In this document: positions 17,802-25,781 of the stretch, piece after piece
Layout: each line of letters starts with the position of its first letter
How positions within the stretch are numbered: the stretch's first letter is position 1
Origin: JAJTFW01 sp046330075
GTDB taxonomy: Bacteria > Bacteroidota > Bacteroidia > AKYH767-A > OLB10
Length of the DNA stretch: 64,000 bases
NCBI GenBank assembly: GCA_046330075.1
Contig: JAXLTL010000005.1
Span: forward strand, 1 to 64,000
Direction of reading: 5' to 3'
Notes under the pieces: generated by a model
Told to the model about the DNA's origin: nothing
The model's database searches: none
Seen by the model: only the letters and a program-made list of their open reading frames with translations
Program-made: the position numbers and the translations under genes

Positions 17802-17948
17802 TCAATTAAATATCTCACCCAGCACTACAATAACCAACATCACAACTGCAGCATAAAAGAGATATCTAAACGTTTTAAAAATCCAAGGATTTTCCTTTAT
17901 AAATTGCTCTCTTTCTTCCCCAGTCATTTGATCCCATTTCTTGCTCAT
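17802..17948 (-). CDS. Small single-pass membrane protein (48 aa)
   Basis: A short frame begins MSKKWDQMTGEEREQFIKEN, continues with PWIFKTFRY and then one hydrophobic helix (LFYAAVVMLVIVVLG), ending EIFN. A charged N-terminal half and a single C-terminal transmembrane helix suggest a tail-anchored inner-membrane peptide. It starts 23 bp after the MMPL transporter on the same strand, with AAAGGA about 15 bases before the start, so it may be an accessory of that transporter. No family was recognised. Its stop lies about 65 bp from the end of the CRISPR array. Confidence 0.6.
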   Translation of the reverse strand: MSKKWDQMTGEEREQFIKENPWIFKTFRYLFYAAVVMLVIVVLGEIFN

Positions 17949-17971
17949 ATTTCTGATCTGTAATTCCTTTT

Positions 17972-20332
17972 TCACTCCTCCACCTCGTCCTCATCGATAT
18001 CGATCAGCGCATGCTCTTCCATTTCCTTGCGGAGCTGGCGGGAGTTGATGGAAAGGAGAATCGATGGCAATAAAATGAGGTTGGTGATCATGGAAACCAG
18101 CAGGGTGATACTAAGTAGCGTTCCTAACGCTACCGTACCTCCGAAACCGGAAACGGTGAAGATGGCAAAGCCTACAAACAGAATGATGGTGGTGTACACC
18201 ATGCTGATGCCGGTGTCGCGGATGGTGACGGAGATGGCTTCGCTGACGCTGAGGTTCATGTGGCGCAGGGCCTGACGATAGCGCGTGAGGAAGTAGATGG
18301 TACCGTCGCTGGAGATACCGAAGGCGACGCTGAAGATGAGGATGGTGGAGGGCCGGAACGTAATCGACAGAAATCCCATCACTCCGGCGGTGATGATGAG
18401 GGGCACCAGTACCGGAATCTTCGAGAGCAGAATGATGCGGATGGAACGGAAGAGTGCGAAGCCCACAATGGTGATCAGAACAATTTCAATGATCAGACTT
18501 TCGAAGAGATTGTACAGCAAATAGTCATTGCTCTTCATGAACGTGTAACTGTGTCCGGTGAGCTGTACGTCGTATTGATCTTTCGGGAAGATGGAATCGA
18601 TGCGGGGATGAATTTCGTCGGTGATGCGCTTCAGTTCTTTGGAGCCTACATCGGCCACTTGTGCGCTCATCCGGAACAGCTGCAGCGTACTGTCGGTAAA
18701 TCCTTTCAGCATGCCTTTCTGGTTCTGCGCGGAGTCCATGTAACCGGTGAGCTCCTGGAGTCCGGCGTAGCCCGGCAGGATGTACTGCTTGCGTTCTCCG
18801 TCGTGCAAGGCCTGATTGGAGAACTTCACCATGTCCACCACCGATATCGCCCGTGAGAACTGCGGATACTCTGCGAGCATGCGTTGCAAGCGCTGCATCT
18901 TGTACAATACCGCCGCGTTGTTTGCTGCGATACCGTTCTTTTCTTTGGTATCAATAGAAATCTCAAAGGGCAATACGCCTTTAAAATTCTCTTCGAAGAA
19001 GCGCAGATCGGCATACACCGGATCTTTGCGTGGCAGATCATCAACAATGAACGTAATGATGTTGATGCGGGAAAAGCCGAATAAAGAAACCACGGCGAGT
19101 ACGGCAATGATGGTGTAGATCGCGTTGCGCTTGTTGTGAACGAGATAGTCGATTTTGTCGAGCATGAAGCCGAGACGGCGTGCCTGGAGATGCTTCATAT
19201 CGTCCTGATCAGGCTCTTTCATGAAGCTGAGCACGATGGGAATCAGCACGAGGGTGATCATGTACGTCACCATCACTGCGATGGCCGCTACGATGCCGAA
19301 CTGCACCAGCAACGAGCTGCCGGTGAAATACAACACACCGAATCCGATGGCCGTGGTGACATTTGCGAGAAACAAAGTGACGCCGATGGTCTGAATCATC
19401 CGTGCCAATGCTTTCATCTTGTTGCCATGCCGCGAGAATTCCTGATGGTATTTATTGATCAGGAATACGCAGTTGGGCACACCGATTACCATGATGAGCG
19501 CCGGCAATAATCCCGTGAGCATCGTGATGCGGTAGTCGAAGAGGAAGATGAGTCCCAACGACCATACCACTCCAATGAGCACAACCGTAATACTCAGTAT
19601 CACCGAGGTGAAGGTGCGGAAGAACAGCCAGAGCGCGATCGACATCACCACCACTGCAAGAATCATGAAAATGGTCATCTCCGAAGTCACCTTCTTCATG
19701 ATCACCGTGCGGATATATGGCATACCGGAGAAGTGCAGCTGTACTCCACTCTCCTGCGAGAACACATCGCTGCGTTCCTTGATATCGTTTACGATTTCAA
19801 TCCGTCGTGAACTGTTGAGGGCTTTATCGTTGAAAGTAATCGCTAACAGGAAGGCGCTGGAGTCTTCGTGGTAGATGAGTCCTTTGTAGAAGGGCAGGTC
19901 TGCTATCAGATCGCGCATGGAATCAATCTCCGCCTGCGACCGAAGCCGGCTCATGTCGAGTTGCTTCAGTTCAAACTTATGCAGCGAATCATCGCGGACA
20001 ATATTATACAGCGTATTGATCGACAACACCTGCTTCACACCATCGATCTTTTTAATACCATCGGTGTAGTGATTGAAACGGGTGATATGATCCGGTGTAA
20101 AAAATTGCTCATCGCGGAAACCGATCACCATCACACTGCCATCTTCCCCGAACTGCTTTTTGAATTTCTCGTAAGCAATCAGCGTACTGTCATTCTCGGG
20201 AAGCACCTTGGCGAACTCATAGCTGAGTTTGATCTTCGATCCCCAAAAGCCCATCACTGCCGACAATACAATCACCACGAGGAGATAGTAATACCGGTAA
20301 CGGAGAATATTAGATGAAAGGAATTTCCACAT
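17972..20332 (-). CDS. MMPL/RND-family membrane transporter
   Basis: A 786-aa polytopic inner-membrane protein. One N-terminal helix (about 15-32) precedes a periplasmic domain of about 190 residues. A five- to six-helix bundle (about 215-370), a loop with a short helix near 400-420, a second periplasmic domain (430-620) and a second bundle (630-760) follow. This duplicated layout is typical of MMPL/Patched-like RND exporters driven by the proton gradient. LTGLLPALIMVIGVPNCVFLINKY resembles the RND helix 4 region, and the second half has SVAFGISSDGTIYFLTRYR. No membrane-fusion or outer-membrane partner gene is adjacent, so it is probably a lipid or hopanoid-type exporter rather than a tripartite pump; the substrate is unknown. 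Confidence 0.85.
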   Translation of the reverse strand: MWKFLSSNILRYRYYYLLVVIVLSAVMGFWGSKIKLSYEFAKVLPENDSTLIAYEKFKKQFGEDGSVMVIGFRDEQFFTPDHITRFNHYTDGIKKIDGVKQVLSINTLYNIVRDDSLHKFELKQLDMSRLRSQAEIDSMRDLIADLPFYKGLIYHEDSSAFLLAITFNDKALNSSRRIEIVNDIKERSDVFSQESGVQLHFSGMPYIRTVIMKKVTSEMTIFMILAVVVMSIALWLFFRTFTSVILSITVVLIGVVWSLGLIFLFDYRITMLTGLLPALIMVIGVPNCVFLINKYHQEFSRHGNKMKALARMIQTIGVTLFLANVTTAIGFGVLYFTGSSLLVQFGIVAAIAVMVTYMITLVLIPIVLSFMKEPDQDDMKHLQARRLGFMLDKIDYLVHNKRNAIYTIIAVLAVVSLFGFSRINIITFIVDDLPRKDPVYADLRFFEENFKGVLPFEISIDTKEKNGIAANNAAVLYKMQRLQRMLAEYPQFSRAISVVDMVKFSNQALHDGERKQYILPGYAGLQELTGYMDSAQNQKGMLKGFTDSTLQLFRMSAQVADVGSKELKRITDEIHPRIDSIFPKDQYDVQLTGHSYTFMKSNDYLLYNLFESLIIEIVLITIVGFALFRSIRIILLSKIPVLVPLIITAGVMGFLSITFRPSTILIFSVAFGISSDGTIYFLTRYRQALRHMNLSVSEAISVTIRDTGISMVYTTIILFVGFAIFTVSGFGGTVALGTLLSITLLVSMITNLILLPSILLSINSRQLRKEMEEHALIDIDEDEVEE

Positions 20333-20552
20333 GGTTGATTACATCACAAAGTCAGTATGCCGGGGTTCTCCATGATGGATCTGTATTGAGCTTAATGATC
20401 CGGTAAGGAATCTAAGCCGTCCTCGTTGCCTTTGTTCAGGGGAGGCAAAAATAAAGATAAAAGACATGTTTACCTTTCATTTGTGCGGAAATTCGGTTGA
20501 CCTTGTCAAGAGTAAAACCCTGTGATACAATGATTAACAGATAACAGCAGGA

Positions 20553-21623
20553 TCAGGATACTTTTTTCTCTTCCTTATTCACGATTTCCCCCTGAATGCG
20601 GATCGATTCATCGTGGATCTGGATAAAGAGATTGCGGATAAATCCGGGATTGATGCCCAGTGCTGAGCCCTTGCGGTTCATCTCGTCGAGGATATACTTC
20701 CAACGATCAGGCTGGAAAATGGAAACTTGTTTCTCTTTCTTAAGCTCACCGATTTTCTCTGAGTAGCCCAGGCGTTTCTGCAGGAGATGCAGGAGTTCAT
20801 CGTCGAGCTGATCAATTTCATTGCGCCAGATATTGAGCTGATGCAGGCTCTGCGGATCATCAGCGACCGAAAAACGCGGCTGCAGGGCTTCGAAAAGATC
20901 TCCCAGCTGATGAGGGGTTATCTGCTGCATTTTATCCGACAAGGCTACCTCGGGATTCTCATGCGTCTCTACCATCCATCCGTCGTAGTTCAGGTCGAGT
21001 GCTTCCTGCGCTACGCTCTGCAACAGCGGACGCGCACCGGCAATATGACTGATATCGCAGATCATTTTCAATCCCGGCATCATTGAACGCAATTCGAAAG
21101 CGACCTGCCAGCGGGGATGATTGCGGAACTCGGTAGTTTCAAACGAATGAAAACCGCGATGAATAGCGATCACTTCGGTACTAACGGCTTCGCGTATCCG
21201 TTCTATGGCCCCTCTCCACAAATCAGCATCGGGATGAATCGGATTCTTCACCATCACGGTCAGGTGACTGCCTCGCAAAACATCGGCCACCTCCTGCACC
21301 AGAAACGGATTCACCGTTGTACGGGCGCCAATCCATACACCATCCACTCCGGCTTTGAGACAGGCTTCCGCCTGATAGGCATTTGCAGCTTCGGTAATGA
21401 TGCGCAATCCGGTTTTACTCTTAACGTCCTTCAGCCAATCGAGGGCAGGTTCACCTATACCTTCAAACGAACCGGGACGCGTACGCGGTTTCCACACACC
21501 GGCACGAAACCAGGCCTGTGGAAAACGGGCAGCAATTCCCTGTGCAGTATGCATCACCTGCGCAGGCGACTCCGCACTGCAGGGACCTGCCACCAATAAT
21601 TTATCTTTAAATGCGGGAAACAT
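20553..21623 (-). CDS. Bifunctional DAHP synthase / chorismate mutase
   Basis: A 356-aa fusion for aromatic amino acid synthesis. Residues 1-250 are a type I-beta (KDO8P-like) 3-deoxy-7-phosphoheptulonate synthase joining phosphoenolpyruvate and erythrose 4-phosphate: LLVAGPCSAES, FRAGVWKPRTRPGSFEG, IITEAANAYQAEACLKAGVD, WIGARTTVNPFLVQEVAD and DISHIAGAR are all present. Residues about 265-350 are an AroQ-type chorismate mutase (WRNEIDQLDDELLHLLQKRL ... IGELKKEKQ), which in such fusions serves catalysis and allosteric control. This order, synthase first and mutase second, is the Bacteroidota arrangement. It ends 30 bp before the ICMT-like gene in transcript order, probably an operon by chance of position. 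Confidence 0.93.
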   Translation of the reverse strand: MFPAFKDKLLVAGPCSAESPAQVMHTAQGIAARFPQAWFRAGVWKPRTRPGSFEGIGEPALDWLKDVKSKTGLRIITEAANAYQAEACLKAGVDGVWIGARTTVNPFLVQEVADVLRGSHLTVMVKNPIHPDADLWRGAIERIREAVSTEVIAIHRGFHSFETTEFRNHPRWQVAFELRSMMPGLKMICDISHIAGARPLLQSVAQEALDLNYDGWMVETHENPEVALSDKMQQITPHQLGDLFEALQPRFSVADDPQSLHQLNIWRNEIDQLDDELLHLLQKRLGYSEKIGELKKEKQVSIFQPDRWKYILDEMNRKGSALGINPGFIRNLFIQIHDESIRIQGEIVNKEEKKVS

Positions 21624-21653
21624 GTTTCTTCCTCTCTTCCGGCCACAGCCTGA

Positions 21654-22415
21654 TTAACTTCTTCCTTCTTCCTTCAACAGCGATGTATAATGTTTCAGCG
21701 AGCGGAGTAGAAGGGTAATTCCGGTGAAGACGATTAAAATCATCATCCATTTTACCCACCAGTTGTTTCCCGCGGATACAAACGCATAGTCATCGGTTCG
21801 CAACACTCTCAGGAAATCCACATAGGCGAATCCCACCACCGTTGCCAGCCAGCCGGAGTACTCTCTCCTGAACACCGACCGCAAGGAAAAAGTTTCGGAG
21901 GGAGTGGTGAAGCTGCTCAGGCGGGGAAAGAAGGCGGGCGTTTTATCGGCCCAGGCGTAGTAGCTGTCGCCAAACTTACCAATGAGAAACCGTTCTTCGG
22001 CCATCATGATGCGTTCGTAGTAGATCCAGTACAAGAGCGAAACGGAGATGGTGAAAACCGGATCGAACGTATAGATTACGATGCCGATCCACATCAGGTA
22101 ATTGCCGAGATAAAGCGGATGACGTACCGTAGAATAAATGCCTGTCGTGTTCAGCTGTTCAGCTACCTGATTCTTTGTATTTCTGCCGGAAGTTCCGCGC
22201 GGCGTGGTGCCGATGGTGTAGGCGCGCACAACTGCACCCAGCACACTGATGGCGATGGCCATGAGTGTCCATAGATTGGAAGATGAAGGTTCAAGATTCA
22301 CCGGTGCGGTATAGATCATTACCGGGATCACCAGCAGGAAGAGGATCAGCGGGAGTTGTCCGCGGTAACGAAACAGCCAGTTACCCTGACTTTCAAGTTG
22401 TTCGACTAATGCCAT
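21654..22415 (-). CDS. Isoprenylcysteine/phospholipid methyltransferase-like membrane protein
   Basis: A 253-aa integral membrane protein of the ICMT/PEMT superfamily. Helices are seen at about 20-38, 48-66, 118-140 and two near the C-terminus. The SAM-binding core is STVRHPLYLGNYLMWIG plus YYERIMMAEERFLIGKFG (conserved RHPxY and the Glu-rich helix). The methylated substrate in bacteria is usually unknown. The Lys/Gly-rich loop TPRGTSGRNTK before the core fits related Bacteroidota proteins. It lies just upstream of the DAHP synthase-mutase gene in transcription order and downstream of a palindrome-rich gap. Confidence 0.75.
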   Translation of the reverse strand: MALVEQLESQGNWLFRYRGQLPLILFLLVIPVMIYTAPVNLEPSSSNLWTLMAIAISVLGAVVRAYTIGTTPRGTSGRNTKNQVAEQLNTTGIYSTVRHPLYLGNYLMWIGIVIYTFDPVFTISVSLLYWIYYERIMMAEERFLIGKFGDSYYAWADKTPAFFPRLSSFTTPSETFSLRSVFRREYSGWLATVVGFAYVDFLRVLRTDDYAFVSAGNNWWVKWMMILIVFTGITLLLRSLKHYTSLLKEEGRS

Positions 22416-22543
22416 GGGGCATCAAAGATACTCGAAAAGGACGAATACTGGTACAATATACGAGATACGGATACAAACATTTAACCCCTTCGGGGTTGGA
22501 TGCAAATACGTCCCACCCCGAAGGGGTGGAGACGCCTTCATTG

Positions 22544-22582
22544 CTTTTTGCAACCACGAGCATAGCTCGTGGTTGCAAAAAG
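22544..22582. repeat. Long inverted repeat, copy 1
   Basis: Arms CTTTTTGCAACCACGAGC and its perfect complement GCTCGTGGTTGCAAAAAG (18 bp each) enclose ATA. A second copy at 22778-22816 has a matched base-pair change. Confidence 0.9.
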
Positions 22583-22634
22583 CCACCCCCTCGGGGTTGG
22601 GTGAAAAAACCTCCCACCCCGAAGGGGTGGAACA

Positions 22635-22667
22635 CCAGTAACACGGCATGCAATGCCGTGTTACTGG
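22635..22667. repeat. Perfect 15-bp inverted repeat
   Basis: CCAGTAACACGGCAT and ATGCCGTGTTACTGG enclose GCA. Same size class and 3-nt loop as its neighbours but unrelated arm sequence. Confidence 0.85.
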
Positions 22668-22777
22668 ACAACTTAATATACCAACAACCCCGAAGGGGTT
22701 GAACTCCACGGGCGACCTCTTCGAGCTACGCTCGAAGGCCTTTATTCAACCCCGCAGGGGTTGAGGCTCCCTCTTCG

Positions 22778-22816
22778 CTTTTTGTAACCACGAGCATGGC
22801 TCGTGGTTACAAAAAG
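22778..22816. repeat. Long inverted repeat, copy 2 (compensated)
   Basis: Same 18-bp arms as at 22544 except G-C replaced by A-T at one pair (GTAACC / GGTTAC), with loop ATG. Confidence 0.9.
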
Positions 22817-22857
22817 TCCACCCCTTCGGGGTTGGATACCACCTCCGGAAATGAAAA

Positions 22858-22878
22858 AAGGAGCCTTTCGAGCTCCTT
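22858..22878 (-). terminator. Terminator of pyrH-frr
   Basis: Stem AAGGAGC/GCTCCTT with a 7-nt loop is followed on the minus strand by TTTTTT, 21 bp after the frr stop. Confidence 0.8.
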
Positions 22879-22898
22879 CTTTCCTGTATCTGAGACCT

Positions 22899-23456
22899 TT
22901 ATACGGTCATAATTTCCTTCTCTTTCGCTTCGAGGTGTTTATCCACCTTCGTAATGAAATCGTCGGTCATTTTCTGGGTTTTTGTTTCTGCTTCCTTGGC
23001 AGCATCCTCGGGAAGACCAGCCTTCTGTGCTTTCTTGATATTCTCATTCGCATCGCGGCGGAGGTTACGAATACCGACTTTGGCATGTTCCCCTTCGGCC
23101 TTGGCGCGTTTCACCAGGTCGCGGCGACGTTCTTCCGACAGAGGTGGAACGTTAATGCGGATCATGATACCATCGTTGGCCGGAGTAAATCCGAGATTAG
23201 AGTCAATGATGGCCTTTTCGATCGGCTTGATCATCGCCTTTTCCCAGGGCTGGATAATAATCGTTCTTGCTTCGGGTGTATTGACGCTGGCCACCTGATT
23301 GAGCGGAGTCATGGCACCATAGTAATCCACCATCACGCCATCGAGCATCGAGGGACTCGCCTTGCCGGCGCGGATCTTTGTCAGTTCAGATTCGAGGTGA
23401 TTGATCGCCTTCTGCATATGATCCTGCATATAGTCGATAATTGCTTTCACTTCCAT
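22899..23456 (-). CDS. frr: Ribosome recycling factor
   Basis: A 185-aa cytoplasmic factor that splits post-termination ribosomes together with EF-G. The three-helix bundle is seen in MQKAINHLESELTKIRAGKA and the C-terminal RRDLVKRAKAEGEHAKVGIR-NLRRDANENIKKAQ. The hinge PLNQVASVNTPEARTIIIQP and GFTPANDGIMIRINVPPLSEE form the second domain. Length is exactly standard. It lies 59 bp downstream of pyrH in the same direction, the common bacterial pairing, with a terminator behind it. Confidence 0.97.
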   Translation of the reverse strand: MEVKAIIDYMQDHMQKAINHLESELTKIRAGKASPSMLDGVMVDYYGAMTPLNQVASVNTPEARTIIIQPWEKAMIKPIEKAIIDSNLGFTPANDGIMIRINVPPLSEERRRDLVKRAKAEGEHAKVGIRNLRRDANENIKKAQKAGLPEDAAKEAETKTQKMTDDFITKVDKHLEAKEKEIMTV

Positions 23457-23515
23457 AGTTAATCGTATAGATCGGTTACAAAATTATTGATTCTGTTGAA
23501 TGCACAAGGATGATT

Positions 23516-24223
23516 TCAGACAGTCACGAGTGTTCCTACCTCATCTCCTTTCACGACGCGGGTGAGATTTCCCGGTTTATTCATATCGAACACAATGATC
23601 GGCAGTTTATTCTCCTGGCAGAGCGTAAATGCGGTCATGTCCATCACCTGCAGGTTGCGCTCATAGGCTTCCATAAAGGTAAGGGTATCGTACTTGGTGG
23701 CTGTTTTATCCTTTTCGGGATCAGCAGTATAGATACCGTCCACGCGGGTACCTTTCAGGATCACATCCGCTTCAATTTCAATGGCACGAAGTGAAGCCGC
23801 AGTATCGGTCGTGAAGTACGGGTTTCCGGTACCGGCACCGAAGATGACCACGCGGCCTTTCTCGAGGTGACGTACAGCACGACGGCGGATAAAGGGCTCG
23901 CAGATCGCCTCCATCTTAATTGCAGACTGCAGACGGGTCAATACACCCTGCGTTTCGAGGGCCGACTGCAAAGCCATGGAGTTAATCACCGTAGCCAGCA
24001 TCCCCATATAATCGCCCTGAACGCGATCCATGCCGCCCTCAGCAGCCTGAAGTCCGCGGAAGATATTGCCTCCACCGATCACCACCGCCACCTGCACACC
24101 CATATCGGCAATCGCCTTAATATCGGCCGCATACTGTGCAAGTCGCTTATTATCAATACCAAACTGCTTATCACCCATCAGGGCTTCGCCTGATAATTTG
24201 AGGAGGATACGGTTGTACTTCAT
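23516..24223 (-). CDS. pyrH: Uridylate (UMP) kinase
   Basis: A 235-aa amino-acid-kinase-fold enzyme making UDP from UMP and ATP for pyrimidine nucleotide synthesis; the bacterial form is hexameric. Motifs include LLKLSGEALMG (phosphate loop), VVIGGGNIFRG, DYMGMLATVINSMALQSALE and FGAGTGNPYFTTDTAASLRA (UMP and ATP sites). DVILKGTRVDGIYTADPEK is typical. It heads the pyrH-frr pair. A TACTTTTG box (24228-24235, minus strand) is 4 bp before the start, which would imply a nearly leaderless transcript; this is weak. Confidence 0.97.
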   Translation of the reverse strand: MKYNRILLKLSGEALMGDKQFGIDNKRLAQYAADIKAIADMGVQVAVVIGGGNIFRGLQAAEGGMDRVQGDYMGMLATVINSMALQSALETQGVLTRLQSAIKMEAICEPFIRRRAVRHLEKGRVVIFGAGTGNPYFTTDTAASLRAIEIEADVILKGTRVDGIYTADPEKDKTATKYDTLTFMEAYERNLQVMDMTAFTLCQENKLPIIVFDMNKPGNLTRVVKGDEVGTLVTV

Positions 24224-24258
24224 GAGTCAAAAGTAGTATAAATCCTCCAAAAGGGGCT

Positions 24259-24560
24259 GTGGTTACAGATTACAGATCCCCTGAAGCAGAGCCCGTGGCT
24301 CAATTCATGGCTCTGCTTCAGGGGTACGGAGTGATTAGGATTATACGGATCCCGTTGCAAGCAACGGGCAGATTTACTGACTACAGATTCGCCGTACGGC
24401 GGACAGACTATACAGATACACAGATTAGGACGATAGGATTTAATGATTTACCGATTAGGATAAACAGATTTTGGATTACAGATCCGCGGTCCGCCGTACG
24501 GCGGAGGCGGAATGATGTACCAATCTGTAGAATGGCTATCAACTTGCAACTGTCAATTCA
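24259..24560. repeat. Repeat-rich intergenic region left of the GxxExxY gene
   Basis: Contains a perfect 16-bp inverted repeat, CCCCTGAAGCAGAGCC (24278-24293) and GGCTCTGCTTCAGGGG (24309-24324). A string of degenerate ACAGATT/TACAGAT units follows, with two GC-rich palindromes around CCGTACGG (about 24393 and 24490). The 33 bp at 24309-24341 recur exactly, inverted, at 25324-25356. No gene is seen. Confidence 0.8.
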
Positions 24561-24643
24561 CAACTGAAAACTGCAAACCGTAAACTGTCAACCGATCCAA
24601 CAATAACTAGCGGGGAGTTAGCGTAAAGAACCCGTTAATTGTT

Positions 24644-25045
24644 TCAGGATTTCAACGCATTAAAAAACGAACGGTTGATGACACGTTTTACTTTAACGCT
24701 GTCGTATCCGAAATTGATTAGGAGTCCGAGGGGACAATTGCAGGCGGTCAGGTAATTTTCAAGCTGAAGAATTTGGGACCGATTAAACGATCCATTTCTT
24801 TTCAACTCGATAAGCACTTTTCCATTCACTACCAGATCTGCATAACCGGTGGCGATTTTCTCATTGTTAAACAGAATCGGAACTTTTACTTCTTCGTCAA
24901 CGATAAACCCCGCAGACTTCAATCCAATCACAAGCGCTTTCTGGTAGGTTTTTTCCAGCAATCCTCCTCCCAATTGGTTCTGCACTTCATAACAAACACC
25001 GATGATCTTATAAGTCAGATCTTCAAACATTAATTCATTTGACAT
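24644..25045 (-). CDS. GxxExxY protein, copy 1
   Basis: A 133-aa protein of the GxxExxY family (TIGR04256), named after the motif here read as GGGLLEKTYQKAL. The start is taken at MSNELMFEDL; nine upstream residues lack similarity. GYADLVVNGKVLIELKRNG looks like a PD-(D/E)xK-type nuclease core (D...ExK), and the C-terminus NYLTACNCPLGLLINFG is conserved. The biological role is unknown; copies are typically scattered singly in intergenic repeats, as here, where 33-bp perfect inverted repeats lie on both sides. Confidence 0.85.
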   Translation of the reverse strand: MSNELMFEDLTYKIIGVCYEVQNQLGGGLLEKTYQKALVIGLKSAGFIVDEEVKVPILFNNEKIATGYADLVVNGKVLIELKRNGSFNRSQILQLENYLTACNCPLGLLINFGYDSVKVKRVINRSFFNALKS

Positions 25046-25105
25046 AGTTACTCGCTTTAGTTTTCGCTGCAAACTTCAGTATTTGAGTTCCCAATAGCCG
25101 TTTTT

Positions 25106-25138
25106 AATCATTTACATACGGATACAAATGTTTAACAT
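25106..25138. repeat. Dispersed 33-bp intergenic repeat, copy 2
   Basis: Partner of 3739-3771, with 31 of 33 bases equal, on the same strand. Confidence 0.7.
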
Positions 25139-25194
25139 GGTATACCGCTCTTTGACCGTTTAGTAATAAACACCTCGTCAATAAGCCACTCATC

Positions 25195-25395
25195 CTATAA
25201 CTACAATTACCCTCTGTACATCAGTATATCTGCAATCTGTACATCTCTTCATTCTAAAATCCGTAATCAGTGCATTTGTAAGTTCGGTAAAATCCGGATC
25301 AGTAAATCTGTAACTTCTGTCCGATCCTAATCACTCCGTACCCCTGAAGCAGAGCCTGCGTCACGCTTCAGGGATCCGTAATCTGCAACCCCAAC
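25195..25395. repeat. Repeat-rich intergenic region right of the GxxExxY gene
   Basis: Degenerate ATCTGTA/ATCTGCA units lead into CCCTGAAGC (25342-25350) and GCTTCAGGG (25365-25373). It is the inverted counterpart of 24259-24560; the 33-bp identity ends at 25356. Confidence 0.8.
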
Positions 25396-25407
25396 AGCAG
25401 TTTAGCT

Positions 25408-25439
25408 CTTGATTAAATCATATTTTATACCTATGTTTG
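25408..25439 (+). promoter_or_regulatory. Probable promoter upstream of the T9SS cargo genes
   Basis: CTTG at 25408-25411, 20 bp, then TATGTTTG at 25432-25439 (TAnnTTTG). Predicted start near 25446, ahead of the module fragment at 25471 and the cargo gene at 25782. The element overlaps a small hairpin, ATACCT...AGGTAT. Confidence 0.5.
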
Positions 25440-25470
25440 AGGTATACATCTTAATCCAATCAATTGCATT

Positions 25471-25713
25471 GTGGGCAACCCCTGGCCGGATTATGTATTC
25501 AGTGATGAGTATCATTTAATGCCATTGAAAGAACTCAAAGAGTACATTAAAGCAAATAAACATCTGCCCGGTGTACCTTCAGCAGCAGAAATGCAATCTT
25601 CCGGAGTAAACGTGTACGAACAACTCGCCAAAGCCTACGAGAAAATTGAAGAGTTGTATCTGCATTTGATAGAGATGGAGGAGCGGATACAGAAGATGGA
25701 GGCTGAAAAGTAA
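25471..25713 (+). pseudogene. C-terminal fragment of a Bacteroidota surface/tail-fibre-like protein
   Basis: The frame (GTG start, 80 aa) reads NPWPDYVFSDEYHLMPLKEL, then EYIKANKHLPGVPSAAEMQ and a coiled-coil end, YEKIEELYLHLIEMEERIQK. This is the conserved C-terminal block of long Bacteroidota secreted proteins whose N-terminal body is missing here. It is either the remnant of a deleted gene or a short expressed module, since a promoter-like site lies 32 bp upstream. Its last 74 bp recur at 29570-29643 with four differences. Confidence 0.7.
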
Positions 25714-25781
25714 CTACTACTTATTCTGCTAATTTCAATCCGCGTTTTCATAAGTACAAATGACGACTGGCCCATAGATAC

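Larger units (their letters stand above)
22482..22836. repeat. Cluster of palindromic intergenic repeats
   Basis: The 483-bp gap holds at least six short palindromes of the type AACCCCTTCGGGGTT or CACCCCGAAGGGGTG (22483-22497, 22514-22528, about 22586-22598, 22614-22628, 22684-22700, 22747-22764, 22818-22834). Between them sit three long perfect inverted repeats (listed separately). No gene is convincing here; frames such as HPEGV or PFGV only read the palindromes. Confidence 0.85.

Noticed and set aside
17785..17812. GTTGTATTTTC...AAATATC at the right end of the array as a degenerate inverted repeat or leader anchor
   Set aside because: Similarity to the repeat is short, needs gaps and overlaps the stop of the small membrane protein gene; probably chance.
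18260..18856. 198-aa + strand frame opposite the MMPL gene
   Set aside because: Antisense shadow of a clear transporter gene, low-complexity acidic sequence without family.
20446..20453. TATTTTTG on the minus strand as MMPL promoter
   Set aside because: No -33 element at proper distance and 114 bp from the start; one such octamer is expected by chance in A/T-rich DNA.
22414..22709. Overlapping frames with HPEGV, PFGVG or TPSGW patterns on both strands
   Set aside because: They only reflect the CCCCGAAGGGG palindromes.
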